NCBI RefSeq assembly: GCF_001708185.1
Contig: NZ_MDDN01000002.1
Location: 372,001 to 436,000, forward strand
Source of the DNA: Lysinibacillus xylanilyticus
Lineage (GTDB): Bacteria > Bacillota > Bacilli > Bacillales_A > Planococcaceae
Reading direction: 5' to 3'
Length of the DNA: 64,000 nt
Every line of letters starts with the position of its first letter. Position 1 is the stretch's first letter. Made by a program: the position numbers and the translations under genes. Below the pieces are notes generated by a model. It worked only from the letters and a program-made list of their open reading frames with translations. It had not been told where the DNA came from and did no database searches. Shown here piece by piece: positions 1-8,687 of this stretch.

Positions 1-1
1 T

Positions 2-775
2 AGTTTATTCGCTTCATCGTTACTACTTGTTGGTATTTTAACAGGTTGTGGTAGTCAAGGTAGTAACAACAAAACAACAAACGAACCTGTTGAAATAACA
101 ATTTCCGCAGCGGCTAGTTTACAAGAGTCATTAGAAGAACTTCAAAAAACCTATGAAAAAGAACATGATAATATTAAAATCATCTATAACTTTGGTGGCT
201 CTGGAGCATTACAGCAACAAATTGTAAAAGGTGCTCCTGTAGATCTTTTCTTTTCAGCAGCAGAAGATAAATTTGATGAACTAGTAAAAAACGGTTTAAT
301 CGACCAACAACAAGGAACGGACCTTTTAGCTAACGAATTAGTTTTAATCGTTCCTAAGAAAAATGAAAAACACATTCAATCTTTTGAAGACTTAACGAAG
401 GCTGATAAGATTGCCGTTGGTACACCAGAATCGGTTCCTGCTGGCAAGTACGGTGTAGAAACATTGACAAATATGAAACTTTGGGAAGATGTAGCATCAA
501 AAGTTGTGTATACAAAAGACGTACGACAAGTACTTACTTATACAGAAACTGAAAATGTTGATGCAGGTATGGTATATAAAACAGATGCCCTTGTTTCAGA
601 TAAAGTAGATGTTGTTACTACAGCACAAGGTGATACACATACACCTATTATTTATCCTGTAGGTGTTATCAAAGATAGTAAGCATGCTAAAGAAGCGGAA
701 GATTTTTATAACTATTTACAAAGCGATACGGCGATGAAAGTATTTAAAAAATACGGCTTTCAAGGAGCTCATTAA
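2..775 (+). CDS. modA: Molybdate ABC transporter substrate-binding lipoprotein, 5' partial
   Basis: The reading frame is open from the left edge, so the start codon lies outside the window. About 257 residues are visible. The first are a hydrophobic signal stretch ending in a lipobox (LTGC, Cys about residue 16 of the visible part), so the protein is anchored to the outer face of the membrane. The rest is a type II periplasmic-binding fold typical of ModA: ISAAASLQ near the start, NFGGSG, then APVDLFFSA. It binds molybdate (or tungstate) and hands it to ModB, which starts directly after the stop codon. Molybdate uptake fits the cofactor genes that follow. Family assignment is secure; molybdate over tungstate is inferred from context. 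Confidence 0.93.
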   Translation, partial: SLFASSLLLVGILTGCGSQGSNNKTTNEPVEITISAAASLQESLEELQKTYEKEHDNIKIIYNFGGSGALQQQIVKGAPVDLFFSAAEDKFDELVKNGLIDQQQGTDLLANELVLIVPKKNEKHIQSFEDLTKADKIAVGTPESVPAGKYGVETLTNMKLWEDVASKVVYTKDVRQVLTYTETENVDAGMVYKTDALVSDKVDVVTTAQGDTHTPIIYPVGVIKDSKHAKEAEDFYNYLQSDTAMKVFKKYGFQGAH

Positions 776-778
776 TTG

Positions 779-1435
779 ATGAGTACCGGTTTCTGGTCAC
801 CTCTTAAACTTTCTGTTGAAATTGCATTTGTGTCAGGAATCATTGTTATAGTAGCAGGTATTCTATTTGGTAAATGGATGGCAAAACGCAAATTTAAAGG
901 GAAATTATTTCTTGAAACGGTACTGCTTTTACCATTGGTATTACCTCCTACGGTAGTAGGCTTCCTTCTGATTATTATTTTCGGCAAAAACAGCATGTTA
1001 GGTAGCTTGATTACATGGCTTTTCAATCAACCCGTTATGTTCACATGGTGGGCGGCAGTTATCGCCTCTACTGTTGTTGCATTTCCTTTAATGTATCAAT
1101 CGGCAAAAACTGGATTCGAAGCTGTTGATGAGGATATCGAGAACGCCGCACGTGTTGATGGTGCTAACGAATGGCAAGTCTTTTTCTTCATTTCTATTCC
1201 TCTTGCATTAAAAGCGATTGTGGCAGGTGGAATTTTAAGTTTTACACGAGCTTTAGGTGAATTTGGGGCAACTTTAATGTTTGCGGGAAACCTTCCAGGC
1301 AAAACGCAAACAACGCCACTTGCTATTTATATGGCGATTGAATCGGGTAACATGTCACTCGCTTGGTCATGGGTGATTTGTATGATAGGTATTTCCTTCC
1401 TTATGCTTCTGAGCGTCCATCTATTGAAAGCATAA
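779..1435 (+). CDS. modB: Molybdate ABC transporter permease
   Basis: An inner-membrane permease of about 218 residues with five to six hydrophobic segments. The cytoplasmic EAA-type loop (DGANEWQVFFFISIPLA, around residue 125-145) is where an ATPase docks. An AAGGAG site at 762-767 serves either TTG at 776 (8-nt spacer) or ATG at 779; ATG is preferred here. It is translationally coupled to modA. No ATPase (ModC) follows: a terminator comes next. Bacillus subtilis yvgL-yvgM is likewise described without its own ATPase, so this probably shares an ATPase encoded elsewhere rather than being a deletion. Confidence 0.92.
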   Translation: MSTGFWSPLKLSVEIAFVSGIIVIVAGILFGKWMAKRKFKGKLFLETVLLLPLVLPPTVVGFLLIIIFGKNSMLGSLITWLFNQPVMFTWWAAVIASTVVAFPLMYQSAKTGFEAVDEDIENAARVDGANEWQVFFFISIPLALKAIVAGGILSFTRALGEFGATLMFAGNLPGKTQTTPLAIYMAIESGNMSLAWSWVICMIGISFLMLLSVHLLKA

Positions 1436-1459
1436 CAATACAACTGTATCTTTGTGCAA

Positions 1460-1504
1460 AAGAGCATGTTTTGAAAAGGATTGATCAAAACATGCTCTTA
1501 TTTA
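1460..1504. terminator. Bidirectional terminator after modB
   Basis: A perfect 15-bp inverted repeat (arms 1460-1474 and 1485-1499) with a short loop. It is followed by T-rich sequence on the plus strand and by TTTT on the minus strand. It can end modAB and the convergent small membrane-protein gene. Confidence 0.8.
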
Positions 1505-1529
1505 ATGTGTCAGACCTAGTTGTACTATT

Positions 1530-1835
1530 TTAGGAATCTTTTTCATCTGTGAATATTTTAAGTGCACCAAATGCGACTACTAAAGGAATTACCACTAACG
1601 TAAATCTAAGAAAATAAATATCAAAGATGAAACTAATGACAACGATGGGTAATCCAATCATAACGACCATTGAGGCGAATTTAGTATAACGGATTATTTC
1701 ATTCGATAACTGTGGTTCTTCTTTGTACATCCATCTTTTCCCGAACAACAGACTTTCTTCAGGATAAAAATAAGACCAAATTACTAAACCATAAATGGGC
1801 ATCATTAAAATAAAAAATAAAATCTTTTCAGCCAT
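1530..1835 (-). CDS. Small membrane protein of unknown function
   Basis: 101 residues, not recognised. It has an N-terminal hydrophobic helix (about residues 4-22), a charged central part (KRWMYKEEPQLSNEIIRYTK), then two strongly hydrophobic helices (about residues 53-92), so three membrane spans are likely. A good ribosome site (AAGGTGGGATAGT) precedes the ATG. It is transcribed towards modB and stands alone between two terminators. No catalytic motif is visible. Confidence 0.6.
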   Translation of the reverse strand: MAEKILFFILMMPIYGLVIWSYFYPEESLLFGKRWMYKEEPQLSNEIIRYTKFASMVVMIGLPIVVISFIFDIYFLRFTLVVIPLVVAFGALKIFTDEKDS

Positions 1836-1957
1836 ACTATCCCACCTTGATCTTTTACCACTATTTTACTAACATCTCATCCTATTTTCTTGTTTTAATA
1901 ACCTGCTTCGTACAAAAATTTACAATCCACACAGTCAAATTCACATGAATATCCAAC

Positions 1958-2001
1958 AAAAAAATTATCTTACCTCTAAGAAATAGAGGCCAGATAATTT
2001 T
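1958..2001 (-). terminator. Terminator of the moeB-moaD operon
   Basis: Inverted repeat with arms AAAATTATCT (1961-1970) and AGATAATTTT (1992-2001), plus an inner CCTCT/AGAGG pair. On the minus strand it is followed by a run of seven T. It lies just after the moaD stop. Confidence 0.8.
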
Positions 2002-2036
2002 AAACAGACTATATTATCAAGCTACATCTTTACTCT

Positions 2037-2270
2037 TTACCCACCACTAATTGGTGGAATAAAGGCGATTGTGTCCCCTGTTTTTATAACCGTTGAATCG
2101 GTTGCAAATTCCTCATTGACCGCTGTCATAACATGTTGCAAAGAAATTTGTGGATATTGGCTTTCCATCCATGCTTTAATTTGTCCAACTGTACGGTCTG
2201 ACAGCTCTACAGTTAATTTTGGCTCACCGATGATTTCTTGTAAGTGTGCAAACAATAATATGTTAATCAC
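2037..2270 (-). CDS. moaD: Molybdopterin synthase sulfur carrier subunit MoaD
   Basis: 77 residues with the ubiquitin-like beta-grasp pattern and the C-terminal Gly-Gly (PPISGG) that is adenylated by MoeB and converted to a thiocarboxylate, the sulfur donor for molybdopterin synthesis. A longer open frame exists upstream, but GTG at 2270, 6 nt after an AGGAGG site, gives the family's usual length and N-terminus (VINILLFAHLQE). The start overlaps the end of moaE by 8 nt, so the two synthase subunits are translationally coupled. Last gene of the moeB-moeA-mobB-moaE-moaD operon. Confidence 0.93.
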   Translation of the reverse strand: MINILLFAHLQEIIGEPKLTVELSDRTVGQIKAWMESQYPQISLQHVMTAVNEEFATDSTVIKTGDTIAFIPPISGG

Positions 2271-2742
2271 CAAAATCCTCCTCACTGATTGTTGGGTTTC
2301 CTTTTGGATAAGGTACATTTTCTAATTGATCGCCAATCCACTCGGTTCCATCTTCCCAATACTCTTTTTTCCAAATAGGCACAATTTGTTTAATACGATC
2401 AATAGCAAATTCATTTGCTGCATAGGCCATTTTACGATGGGGTGATGAAACCGCAATTACTACAGCAATATCCGAGATTTCTAAATGACCAACACGATGC
2501 GTAATGGCCACTTTCGCCTCTGGCCATCGCTCTTGTATTTCTTTAGAAATTTGTTCAAACATTTTAATGGCCATAGGTGGATAGGCTTGATATTCCAAAT
2601 GTAATGTTTTCTTTTCTTTCGTCATTTCACGTACTGTTCCGATGAAAACAGTGATTGCACCAGCGTTTCGACTTGTTACTTTTTGTCTAACTTCCTCAAC
2701 ATCAATTGGTTTATCGATGATTTCAAACAACGATGTAGTCAT
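2263..2742 (-). CDS. moaE: Molybdopterin synthase catalytic subunit MoaE
   Basis: 159 residues covering the whole MoaE fold. Family hallmarks visible are GAITVFIGTVR near residue 30-40, HRVGHLEISD in the middle, AVSSPHRK and the lysine-rich catalytic stretch PIWKKE. With MoaD it inserts two sulfurs into cyclic pyranopterin monophosphate to make molybdopterin. It lies 2 nt after mobB and overlaps moaD. Nothing is unusual in length or motifs. Confidence 0.95.
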   Translation of the reverse strand: MTTSLFEIIDKPIDVEEVRQKVTSRNAGAITVFIGTVREMTKEKKTLHLEYQAYPPMAIKMFEQISKEIQERWPEAKVAITHRVGHLEISDIAVVIAVSSPHRKMAYAANEFAIDRIKQIVPIWKKEYWEDGTEWIGDQLENVPYPKGNPTISEEDFGD

Positions 2743-2744
2743 GA

Positions 2745-3263
2745 TTATTTCCTCATTTCCTTCATAAGAACTTCCATATATTGTGCTTTTTCATGAATTA
2801 AAAAAGTTGGATAATCTAGTGGTTTATCCAGTGGATAGGTCGGCCAGTAAAGAACACAGACGATATTACTTACTTTTTGCAGCAAAGATTGATCTTCCGC
2901 TTGTCGCAAAAGAACAACCTTCGGAAAGTGTTCATTTTTATAGCCTTCAATTAAAATGATATCCATTTCAATTGACTCATAAATAGCTAGTATATCAGCA
3001 AGTTGCCAGTTACTTTGGTGAATGCTCATGCGCAAAGTACCTTCTCCTTCAACTGCTGTTACACTTGCGCCGGCCTTTTCATGCCGAGCACTGTCTTTCG
3101 AACTTTCAATCGCAGGGATACCACCATGTCCATGATGCTTAATTGTTCCTACACGCAAGCCTTCAGTCTTAGCTTGTGTAATGAGTTGTTCCATTACCGT
3201 TGTCTTCCCACTATTTTGATAGCCTACGATTTGTAGGATTTTTCGATGATGTCCCAAGGCCAC
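2745..3263 (-). CDS. mobB: Molybdopterin-guanine dinucleotide biosynthesis adapter MobB
   Basis: 172 residues with a P-loop GYQNSGKTT at about residues 14-22, then GTIKHHGHGG typical of MobB, and DIILIEGYK further on. It binds GTP and assists MobA in attaching GMP to the cofactor. The GTG start at 3263 follows AAGGAAG by a short spacer and overlaps the end of moeA by 40 nt, which indicates translational coupling. Its presence fits the Mo-bis-MGD requirement of the formate dehydrogenase encoded downstream. Confidence 0.92.
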   Translation of the reverse strand: MALGHHRKILQIVGYQNSGKTTVMEQLITQAKTEGLRVGTIKHHGHGGIPAIESSKDSARHEKAGASVTAVEGEGTLRMSIHQSNWQLADILAIYESIEMDIILIEGYKNEHFPKVVLLRQAEDQSLLQKVSNIVCVLYWPTYPLDKPLDYPTFLIHEKAQYMEVLMKEMRK

Positions 3264-4516
3264 TCACTTCCTTGCAAATCTTCTAACAATAAGACAGCTA
3301 CTTGCATGCCTTTTTCGTATCCACGTGATCCACCTGGTAATACAATAAAGGCATTGGCTTCCGCTAAAGACGAAACAGCACTAGATTTATCAAAACCAGA
3401 AGGAGCTGCAACTAATTGACCTTTTTCATAAGAAATACTAGCACGCACAAAACGGGTAAACGGATTCGGTTTTTTAAAGTCCGCACCTAAAATAGCCTGC
3501 TCTCTACGTAGATGTGGCTGCTTATGGCCAAATGCCTTTCGAATAATAGGTCGTGTAAATAGTTCAAAGCCTACATAGCAAGCTGATGGATTACCTGAAA
3601 GTCCAAATAATAATTGACCATTTCGAGCAGCAACAGTTGTTACACTACCTGGTCGCATCGCTACTTTATTAAAAAGCACTTTTGCGTCAATGGCTTCATA
3701 AATGGCTGGTAAGTAATCATAATCACCTACTGATACTCCTCCTGTTGTAATCAATATGTCTACTTCTTGTAGCGCTTTCTCTACAACATCAATACATAAA
3801 TTTATGTCATCACTAAATTTACCAAAATATTTAACTGTTGCCCCAGCACGTTCAATTTGGGCCATTATCATGTATGCATTACTATTACGAATTTTCCCTG
3901 GCTGTAAAGATTCACTCGGTTCTAGTAACTCACTTCCTGTTGCAATGACACCTACGATCGGCTTCCGAAATACAGGTACTTGATCATAACCAAAAGTAGC
4001 AAGTAATGCGACAACACCTGGATTGATAGATTGTCCTTTTTCAATAAGGATTGCGCCTTTTTGAACGTCCTCTCCCTGATATGAAATATTTGTTCCTGTT
4101 GCATAAGAGCGTTTAATCGACATATACATTTGATTGTCATCTTCAAATGTATGCGCTAATTCTAACATAACGACTGCATCGCATCCTTTTGGGATAGGTG
4201 CTCCTGTCATAATGCGGACCGCTTCTTTAGCACCTACTACTTCCTCAAATACATAGCCCGCGCCAATTTCTCCGACTACTTTAAAGGTTACTGGATTTTC
4301 TGAACTTGCCTCTTGACTATCGACCGAACGAATAGCATAACCATCATAAGGTGAACGGTCAAAAGCAGGTACATCTTGGTCTGCCGCAACGTCTTCTGCT
4401 AAAAAACGCCCATATGCTTGCTGTAGTGAAACAATCTCTATTTTTTCTTGGAATGCAAACTCCATAACACGTTGAACAGCTTCACCTACAGCAATTGGTT
4501 TTCTTTTCTCTAACAT
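3224..4516 (-). CDS. moeA: Molybdopterin molybdenumtransferase MoeA
   Basis: 430 residues. ATG at 4516 lies 8 nt after AAGGAG; an in-frame extension upstream lacks a ribosome site and runs into moeB. Visible marks are SPYDGYA (about 55-61), MTGAPIP (103-109), TTGGVSVGDYD (258-267) and GLSGNPSA (305-312), which form the molybdopterin and molybdate binding site. It catalyses molybdate insertion into adenylylated molybdopterin. Third and fourth domains are complete. Second gene of the operon, 13 nt downstream of moeB. Confidence 0.95.
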   Translation of the reverse strand: MLEKRKPIAVGEAVQRVMEFAFQEKIEIVSLQQAYGRFLAEDVAADQDVPAFDRSPYDGYAIRSVDSQEASSENPVTFKVVGEIGAGYVFEEVVGAKEAVRIMTGAPIPKGCDAVVMLELAHTFEDDNQMYMSIKRSYATGTNISYQGEDVQKGAILIEKGQSINPGVVALLATFGYDQVPVFRKPIVGVIATGSELLEPSESLQPGKIRNSNAYMIMAQIERAGATVKYFGKFSDDINLCIDVVEKALQEVDILITTGGVSVGDYDYLPAIYEAIDAKVLFNKVAMRPGSVTTVAARNGQLLFGLSGNPSACYVGFELFTRPIIRKAFGHKQPHLRREQAILGADFKKPNPFTRFVRASISYEKGQLVAAPSGFDKSSAVSSLAEANAFIVLPGGSRGYEKGMQVAVLLLEDLQGSEWPWDIIEKSYKS

Positions 4517-4529
4517 TTGGAACACTCCT

Positions 4530-5546
4530 TTATCCGAGTAAACGATAATAAATGGTTTTAGCTTTCTGTACATCTTGTATCCCATGAATAACTACACGTC
4601 CATCCTGGAAAATCACCAGTCGATAATCCTCCGCTTGGCAAGAAAGTAAATAGGGGTTTTTTTGAATATCGCCATAGGGACGAATTTGGACAGCAAGCTG
4701 CTCAAGATTATAGTGAATCGGTTTAGGTGGACGAATTTGAATGGCATCGCGACCACATAAAATATCTAACTTTGTTTGATTTTCATAGGACAAATACGGA
4801 TATGTGGGTTTGTTTCCACAAGATGGACAATCACTTTTACGTATTTTTTCCACATTTATTTCATAGTGTTGATTTTGCCAAACATCAAAGGTTAAAAAAC
4901 TTTTTCGTACCGCTTCTTCATCTCCTACTAAAAGTTTGAAAACCTCAGCTACTTGATAAGCTGCTACTATTTGAACAGTCGGACTAATAATTCCCACTGT
5001 ATCGCATGTCATCCCTGTATTAGGCATCGCCTCTAGCAAACAATGTAAACAAGGTGTTTTGCCTGGTACAATCGTATAAGTAGCGCCATAACTACCAATA
5101 CAGGATCCATAAACCCAAGGAATTTGAAATTTTTGTGCAAGGTCGTTCATCATAAAACGAATATCAAAGTTATCTGTTGCATCTACCATGACATCTACAT
5201 TTGCAAGTAGTGCTACTAATTGCTCTGAACTTGCATCCAGAATATATTCGTTGATTTCCACCTCTGAGTTTATACTTTGTAGTCGTTTTTTGGCAGCGAT
5301 TACTTTAGGAACTTTTTCTTGTGCATCTTGTTCGGTATATAGTTGCTGTCTTTGTAAATTGCTCCACTCCACATAATCACGATCAATAATCGTCAACTTT
5401 CCGACGCCTGCCCTCACTAGAGCCTCTGCGCTAGCACTGCCTAATGCACCAACACCTATGATTAGAACATGTTTTTGTTTTAGTAATTGCTGCCCTTTTT
5501 CTCCGATTGGGCTGAATAATTGTTGTCTAGAATATCTATTATGCAT
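4530..5546 (-). CDS. moeB: MoaD/ThiS-adenylating enzyme (MoeB/ThiF family)
   Basis: 338 residues. Rossmann nucleotide site GVGALGSASA (31-40), IIDRD (53-57), DATDN (122-126), two zinc-binding CxxC pairs (C166/C169 and C240/C243) and a Cys in GMTCDTVG (C181) at the usual catalytic position. It adenylates the C-terminal glycine of MoaD. A C-terminal extension of about 90 residues follows the zinc site and looks like a shortened rhodanese-type region, without an obvious catalytic Cys. First gene of the operon; the divergent moaB operon starts 207 bp away. Confidence 0.92.
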   Translation of the reverse strand: MHNRYSRQQLFSPIGEKGQQLLKQKHVLIIGVGALGSASAEALVRAGVGKLTIIDRDYVEWSNLQRQQLYTEQDAQEKVPKVIAAKKRLQSINSEVEINEYILDASSEQLVALLANVDVMVDATDNFDIRFMMNDLAQKFQIPWVYGSCIGSYGATYTIVPGKTPCLHCLLEAMPNTGMTCDTVGIISPTVQIVAAYQVAEVFKLLVGDEEAVRKSFLTFDVWQNQHYEINVEKIRKSDCPSCGNKPTYPYLSYENQTKLDILCGRDAIQIRPPKPIHYNLEQLAVQIRPYGDIQKNPYLLSCQAEDYRLVIFQDGRVVIHGIQDVQKAKTIYYRLLG

Positions 5547-5580
5547 AAATGTTTTTGCCTTTCTATCTATGAATTTTAGT

Positions 5581-5608
5581 TTGACCTTTTAATTTATAGC
5601 TTTATAAT
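5581..5608 (+). promoter_or_regulatory. SigmaA-type promoter of moaB-mobA-moaC
   Basis: TTGACC at 5581-5586, 16-bp spacer, TATAAT at 5603-5608. It reads towards moaB, leaving a leader of about 140 nt that contains a GC-rich hairpin. Confidence 0.7.
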
Positions 5609-5617
5609 AAGAAAAGC

Positions 5618-5688
5618 GCATTCGAGCCAGTTTAACCGCGACAAGCTTTGGCGAGCCCGAAGCGACCTCGAACGGCTGGCACGAATGC
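5618..5688 (+). promoter_or_regulatory. GC-rich structured leader element before moaB
   Basis: Arms GCATTCGAGCCAG (5618-5630) and CTGGCACGAATGC (5676-5688) pair at 12 of 13 positions. Inside is a second hairpin (GCTTTGG / CCGAAGC around 5644-5663). The element is far richer in GC than its surroundings and lies between the promoter and the moaB ribosome site. It may be a cis-acting RNA or a dispersed palindromic repeat that landed in the leader. I could not match it to the known Moco RNA motif. Confidence 0.45.
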
Positions 5689-5753
5689 CTAGACATTATT
5701 TTAAATAGAAAAAATTTTATACTTTCTTACTCTATAAAAGGAGGTCTTTACCC

Positions 5754-6248
5754 TTGCATCCTACACATCATCAACTTCCTATACGAGCTGCCATTTTAAC
5801 TGTGAGTGACACACGCACAAAGGCAGATGATCGCGGTGGCCAGTGTATTCAATCGTTACTTCAAGAAGCTTCATTTGAATTAGTGGACTACCAAATATCA
5901 AAAGATGAACCACTTGACATCGCAAATCATGTAAAAAAATGGTGCGTTGATCACACCATCAATACAATTATCGTAACAGGTGGAACAGGATTTACTCCAA
6001 GAGACCAAACATACGACGCCCTTCTCCCTCTTTTCGAAAAAGAGATGATGGGATTTGGTGAATTATTTCGAACATTAAGCTATGAGGAAATCGGTCCAAA
6101 AGCCATGTTTAGTCGTGCCACAGCAGGGAGTCGCGATAAAACGGCTATCTATTTGTTACCAGGTTCCACCAATGCCGTGACACTTGCCATGACAAAACTA
6201 ATTCTTCCGACTGTGCAACACTTTGTCGGTGAGCTGAATCGTGTATGA
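5754..6248 (+). CDS. moaB: Molybdopterin adenylyltransferase-type protein MoaB
   Basis: 164 residues, TTG start 9 nt after AGGAGG. The MoaB/Mog fold shows LTVSDTRT (15-22), VTGGTGFTPRD (74-84) and LLPGSTNAV (134-142), the molybdopterin-binding loops. It adenylates molybdopterin before MoeA acts. First gene of the moaB-mobA-moaC operon; the stop codon overlaps the mobA start (ATGA). Confidence 0.92.
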   Translation: MHPTHHQLPIRAAILTVSDTRTKADDRGGQCIQSLLQEASFELVDYQISKDEPLDIANHVKKWCVDHTINTIIVTGGTGFTPRDQTYDALLPLFEKEMMGFGELFRTLSYEEIGPKAMFSRATAGSRDKTAIYLLPGSTNAVTLAMTKLILPTVQHFVGELNRV

Positions 6249-6835
6249 AAATAGCTGGTGTTGTCTTAGCTGGTGGTCAATCTTCTCGATATGGTCAACC
6301 GAAAATGTTTGAGTTGTTTGCTGGCCAGCCACTATATAAGCACAGTCTCATAGCCTTACAAAAAAATCAACTACAGCCTTTAATTATTGCTACTAATGCT
6401 AGCTTGCAATCGAAGTTTGTAGAAGAAAAGGTCCAATGGATCATTGAAAAACAGCCTCATCAAGGACCTCTGTTTGCCCTGCAAAATATCATGACTAATT
6501 TTCCCGATGTCGAATGGTTTTTTGTTGTAGCTAGTGATATGCCATTTATCCATGCAGATTTTATCCAAACTATGCTCACATTTATCGATGATCGTTATGA
6601 TGCTATTGTCCCGAAACAAGATTCAAGATTACAACCTCTCGCTGCTTTATATCGACGCAGTGCTTTACCGATAGCAAATCAATTAGTGCAACAAAACAAG
6701 CGAAGTATGAAAGTCTTGTTAGAGCAACTTCAAGTATGTTATGTTCCTTTTGAAGAAGAAAGCTCAACATTTATCAATATCAACTCTCAACAAGATTGGC
6801 ATCAAACATTTGAAAGGAAGTCTAATAATGAGTAA
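6245..6835 (+). CDS. mobA: Molybdenum cofactor guanylyltransferase MobA
   Basis: 196 residues with the nucleotidyltransferase signature [13 protein letters not shown] (8-20) and a metal-binding ASDMPF in the middle. It transfers GMP from GTP to Mo-molybdopterin, giving the MGD cofactor used by DMSO-reductase family enzymes such as the formate dehydrogenase nearby. Start overlaps moaB by 4 nt and the end overlaps moaC by 8 nt. Length and motifs are normal. Confidence 0.92.
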   Translation: MKIAGVVLAGGQSSRYGQPKMFELFAGQPLYKHSLIALQKNQLQPLIIATNASLQSKFVEEKVQWIIEKQPHQGPLFALQNIMTNFPDVEWFFVVASDMPFIHADFIQTMLTFIDDRYDAIVPKQDSRLQPLAALYRRSALPIANQLVQQNKRSMKVLLEQLQVCYVPFEEESSTFININSQQDWHQTFERKSNNE

Positions 6836-7310
6836 TTTTACACACTGGAACGAAGAAGGTCGTCCTAAAATGGTCGACATCTCTGAAAAAACAAGCACCA
6901 ATCGCACAGCCATTGCTCGTAGTACGATCACTTTATCCGATGAAGTCTATCAAGCCATCCAACAAGGAGGCATTAAAAAAGGTGACCCTACGCAAGTAGC
7001 GCAAATTGCCGGGATTATGGGTGCTAAAAAAACAGCTGATATTATCCCTATGTGTCATCCGATCATGTTACAAGGTACCGATCTCCAATTTGAATATACA
7101 AAGGCACAGGTTGGTTACGAACTTCATATTCAAGCAACAGTAAAATGTAGTGGTAAAACAGGCGTCGAAATGGAAGCTCTAACTGCTGTATCTATTGCCG
7201 CACTGACTTTTTATGATATGTGTAAAGCCGTTGACAAATCTATGGTCATTAAAGACACATACCTTGTTGAAAAAACAGGCGGAAAAAGTGGCACATTTGT
7301 GCATAAATAA
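6828..7310 (+). CDS. moaC: Cyclic pyranopterin monophosphate synthase MoaC
   Basis: 160 residues starting at the ATG that follows AAAGGAAG and lies inside the end of mobA; a longer in-frame extension runs through mobA and has no ribosome site. MoaC marks include MVDIS (15-19), [15 protein letters not shown] (65-79) and [13 protein letters not shown] near the C-terminus. It acts after MoaA to form cyclic pyranopterin monophosphate. Last gene of the operon, followed by a large structured repeat and a terminator. Confidence 0.95.
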   Translation: MSNFTHWNEEGRPKMVDISEKTSTNRTAIARSTITLSDEVYQAIQQGGIKKGDPTQVAQIAGIMGAKKTADIIPMCHPIMLQGTDLQFEYTKAQVGYELHIQATVKCSGKTGVEMEALTAVSIAALTFYDMCKAVDKSMVIKDTYLVEKTGGKSGTFVHK

Positions 7311-7319
7311 ACATCAAAT

Positions 7320-7571
7320 CAATTTCGCCTCGGCGTAATTGCCGCTGCCGCTTCACTTTCGCGCAGATAAACAATGCGTCCGGATTTTTGAATTGTGCTA
7401 GCACAATTCATTCCTTTGAAAATCCGTGACATCCGCCGGAGGCTTTATCTTCATTCAGCAGGTGCCTTTTGTACCAAAAGTGTAGCGACAGGTACTTGGA
7501 CACCCACTGAAAAGAAACCTCATACGCATCCATCCTTCTAGGGCAGTAGCTTTCTGCTGAATGAAGATAAA
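7320..7571. repeat. Structured intergenic repeat, copy A
   Basis: Starts with a near-palindrome built on CAATT..GCCTCGGC..AATTG, then has a nested hairpin (GTCCGGATTTT / AAAATCCG enclosing GAATTGTG/CACAATTC), a CCGTGACATCCGCCGGAGG core, and a perfect 17-bp inverted repeat (7444-7460 with 7555-7571). The same layout recurs at 8688-8922 and 10221-10411. No open frame of note lies inside. Confidence 0.75.
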
Positions 7572-7574
7572 AAT

Positions 7575-7600
7575 CCGGCATTATTGTGCCGACTTTTTTC
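7575..7600 (+). terminator. Terminator downstream of moaC
   Basis: CGGCA (7576-7580) and TGCCG (7587-7591) form a short stem followed by six T. It lies right after repeat copy A and probably ends the moaB-mobA-moaC transcript. Confidence 0.6.
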
Positions 7601-7645
7601 TATTTTTTTACGTAGCCAATCCTAACTAATACCTCTCTATTGCGT

Positions 7646-8662
7646 CTAACCACCGATGTGTGACATTTCGATTTTTGAGTTTTTCCGTTTTTTCATTGTC
7701 TGTTCATTTCGTTCATCGGAATAGCGATCTTTTCTATCTTCCCAAACAGTTGAAATGCATTGGGTGATCGCTTCATCGTCTGCGCCAGACCTTAACAACT
7801 CTTGTAGATTCGTACCCTCTGTTGCAAATAAACACGTATAAAGTTTTCCTTCTGCAGAAATACGAGCACGCGAACAATTTGAGCAGAAAGAATCTGTTAC
7901 AGATGATATTACGCCGATTTCGCCCTTAGCATCTTGATATTGATAACGCGTCGCCACTTCCCCTTTATAATTAGGGTCAACCGGATGCAGAGGAGAAAAC
8001 TGATGAACTTGGTCAATAATTTCTTTCTTCGATACAACCTCATCTAGTCGCCAACCATTCGAATTACCGACATCCATATATTCAATAAAACGAAGAATGT
8101 GCTGTTTCTCTTTAAAAAATTGTGCCATCGAAACAATATCCTGTTCATTTTTTCCTTTTTGAACAACCATATTGATCTTTACTTGCAAGCCTGCTTCGGC
8201 CGCTTTTTCTATACCTTCTAACACCGTTGTCACTTTTCCACGATGACCATTCATCTCGAAAAAACGTTCCTCATTTAGAGAATCTAGGCTAATGGCTACT
8301 CGTGATAAACCTGCTCTCGCCAATTCATTGGCATACTTTTTCAACAATGTACCATTAGTCGTTAAAGCAATATCTTCTACTCCATCTATGCGATGAATAC
8401 GTTCAATTAATGTCGGCAAATCACGACGTAGTAAAGGCTCACCGCCAGTAATGCGTACTTTTTTCACACCTAATGAAACGAAAATCTTTACTAATCGTTC
8501 GATTTCTTCAAAACTCAATACTTTATCGGACGGTAAAAAAGCATAATCTGGACCAAACACTTCTGCAGGCATGCAATATTGACAACGAAAATTACAACGG
8601 TCTGTCACGGATATCCTTAAATCTCTTAATGGTCTGTGTAGTTGATCTTGTAGACTAGTAAT
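7646..8662 (-). CDS. moaA: GTP 3',8-cyclase MoaA (radical SAM), apparent ATT start
   Basis: 338 residues if translation starts at ATT 8662, 6 nt after AAGGAG. The residues after it ([20 protein letters not shown]) are the conserved MoaA N-terminus, so a start at the later GTG (8608) would cut off real protein, and no ATG/GTG/TTG lies between. The radical SAM cluster is C23-x3-C27-x2-C30, a second cluster uses FCSNCSR plus a later Cys, and the protein ends in the required Gly-Gly (MSHIGG). With MoaC it converts GTP to cyclic pyranopterin. The 3' end is separated from moaC by the repeat and a terminator. Confidence 0.93.
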   Translation of the reverse strand: MTSLQDQLHRPLRDLRISVTDRCNFRCQYCMPAEVFGPDYAFLPSDKVLSFEEIERLVKIFVSLGVKKVRITGGEPLLRRDLPTLIERIHRIDGVEDIALTTNGTLLKKYANELARAGLSRVAISLDSLNEERFFEMNGHRGKVTTVLEGIEKAAEAGLQVKINMVVQKGKNEQDIVSMAQFFKEKQHILRFIEYMDVGNSNGWRLDEVVSKKEIIDQVHQFSPLHPVDPNYKGEVATRYQYQDAKGEIGVISSVTDSFCSNCSRARISAEGKLYTCLFATEGTNLQELLRSGADDEAITQCISTVWEDRKDRYSDERNEQTMKKRKNSKIEMSHIGG

Positions 8663-8687
8663 TGTAATCTCCTTCTTTCATTTTGAT

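Noticed and set aside
5618-5688. Known Moco riboswitch
   Set aside because: The hairpin arrangement does not show the conserved multi-stem pattern I know for that RNA, and the symmetry fits a dispersed palindrome equally well.
7646-8608. moaA starting at GTG 8608
   Set aside because: This would remove conserved N-terminal residues that are encoded in frame just upstream of it.
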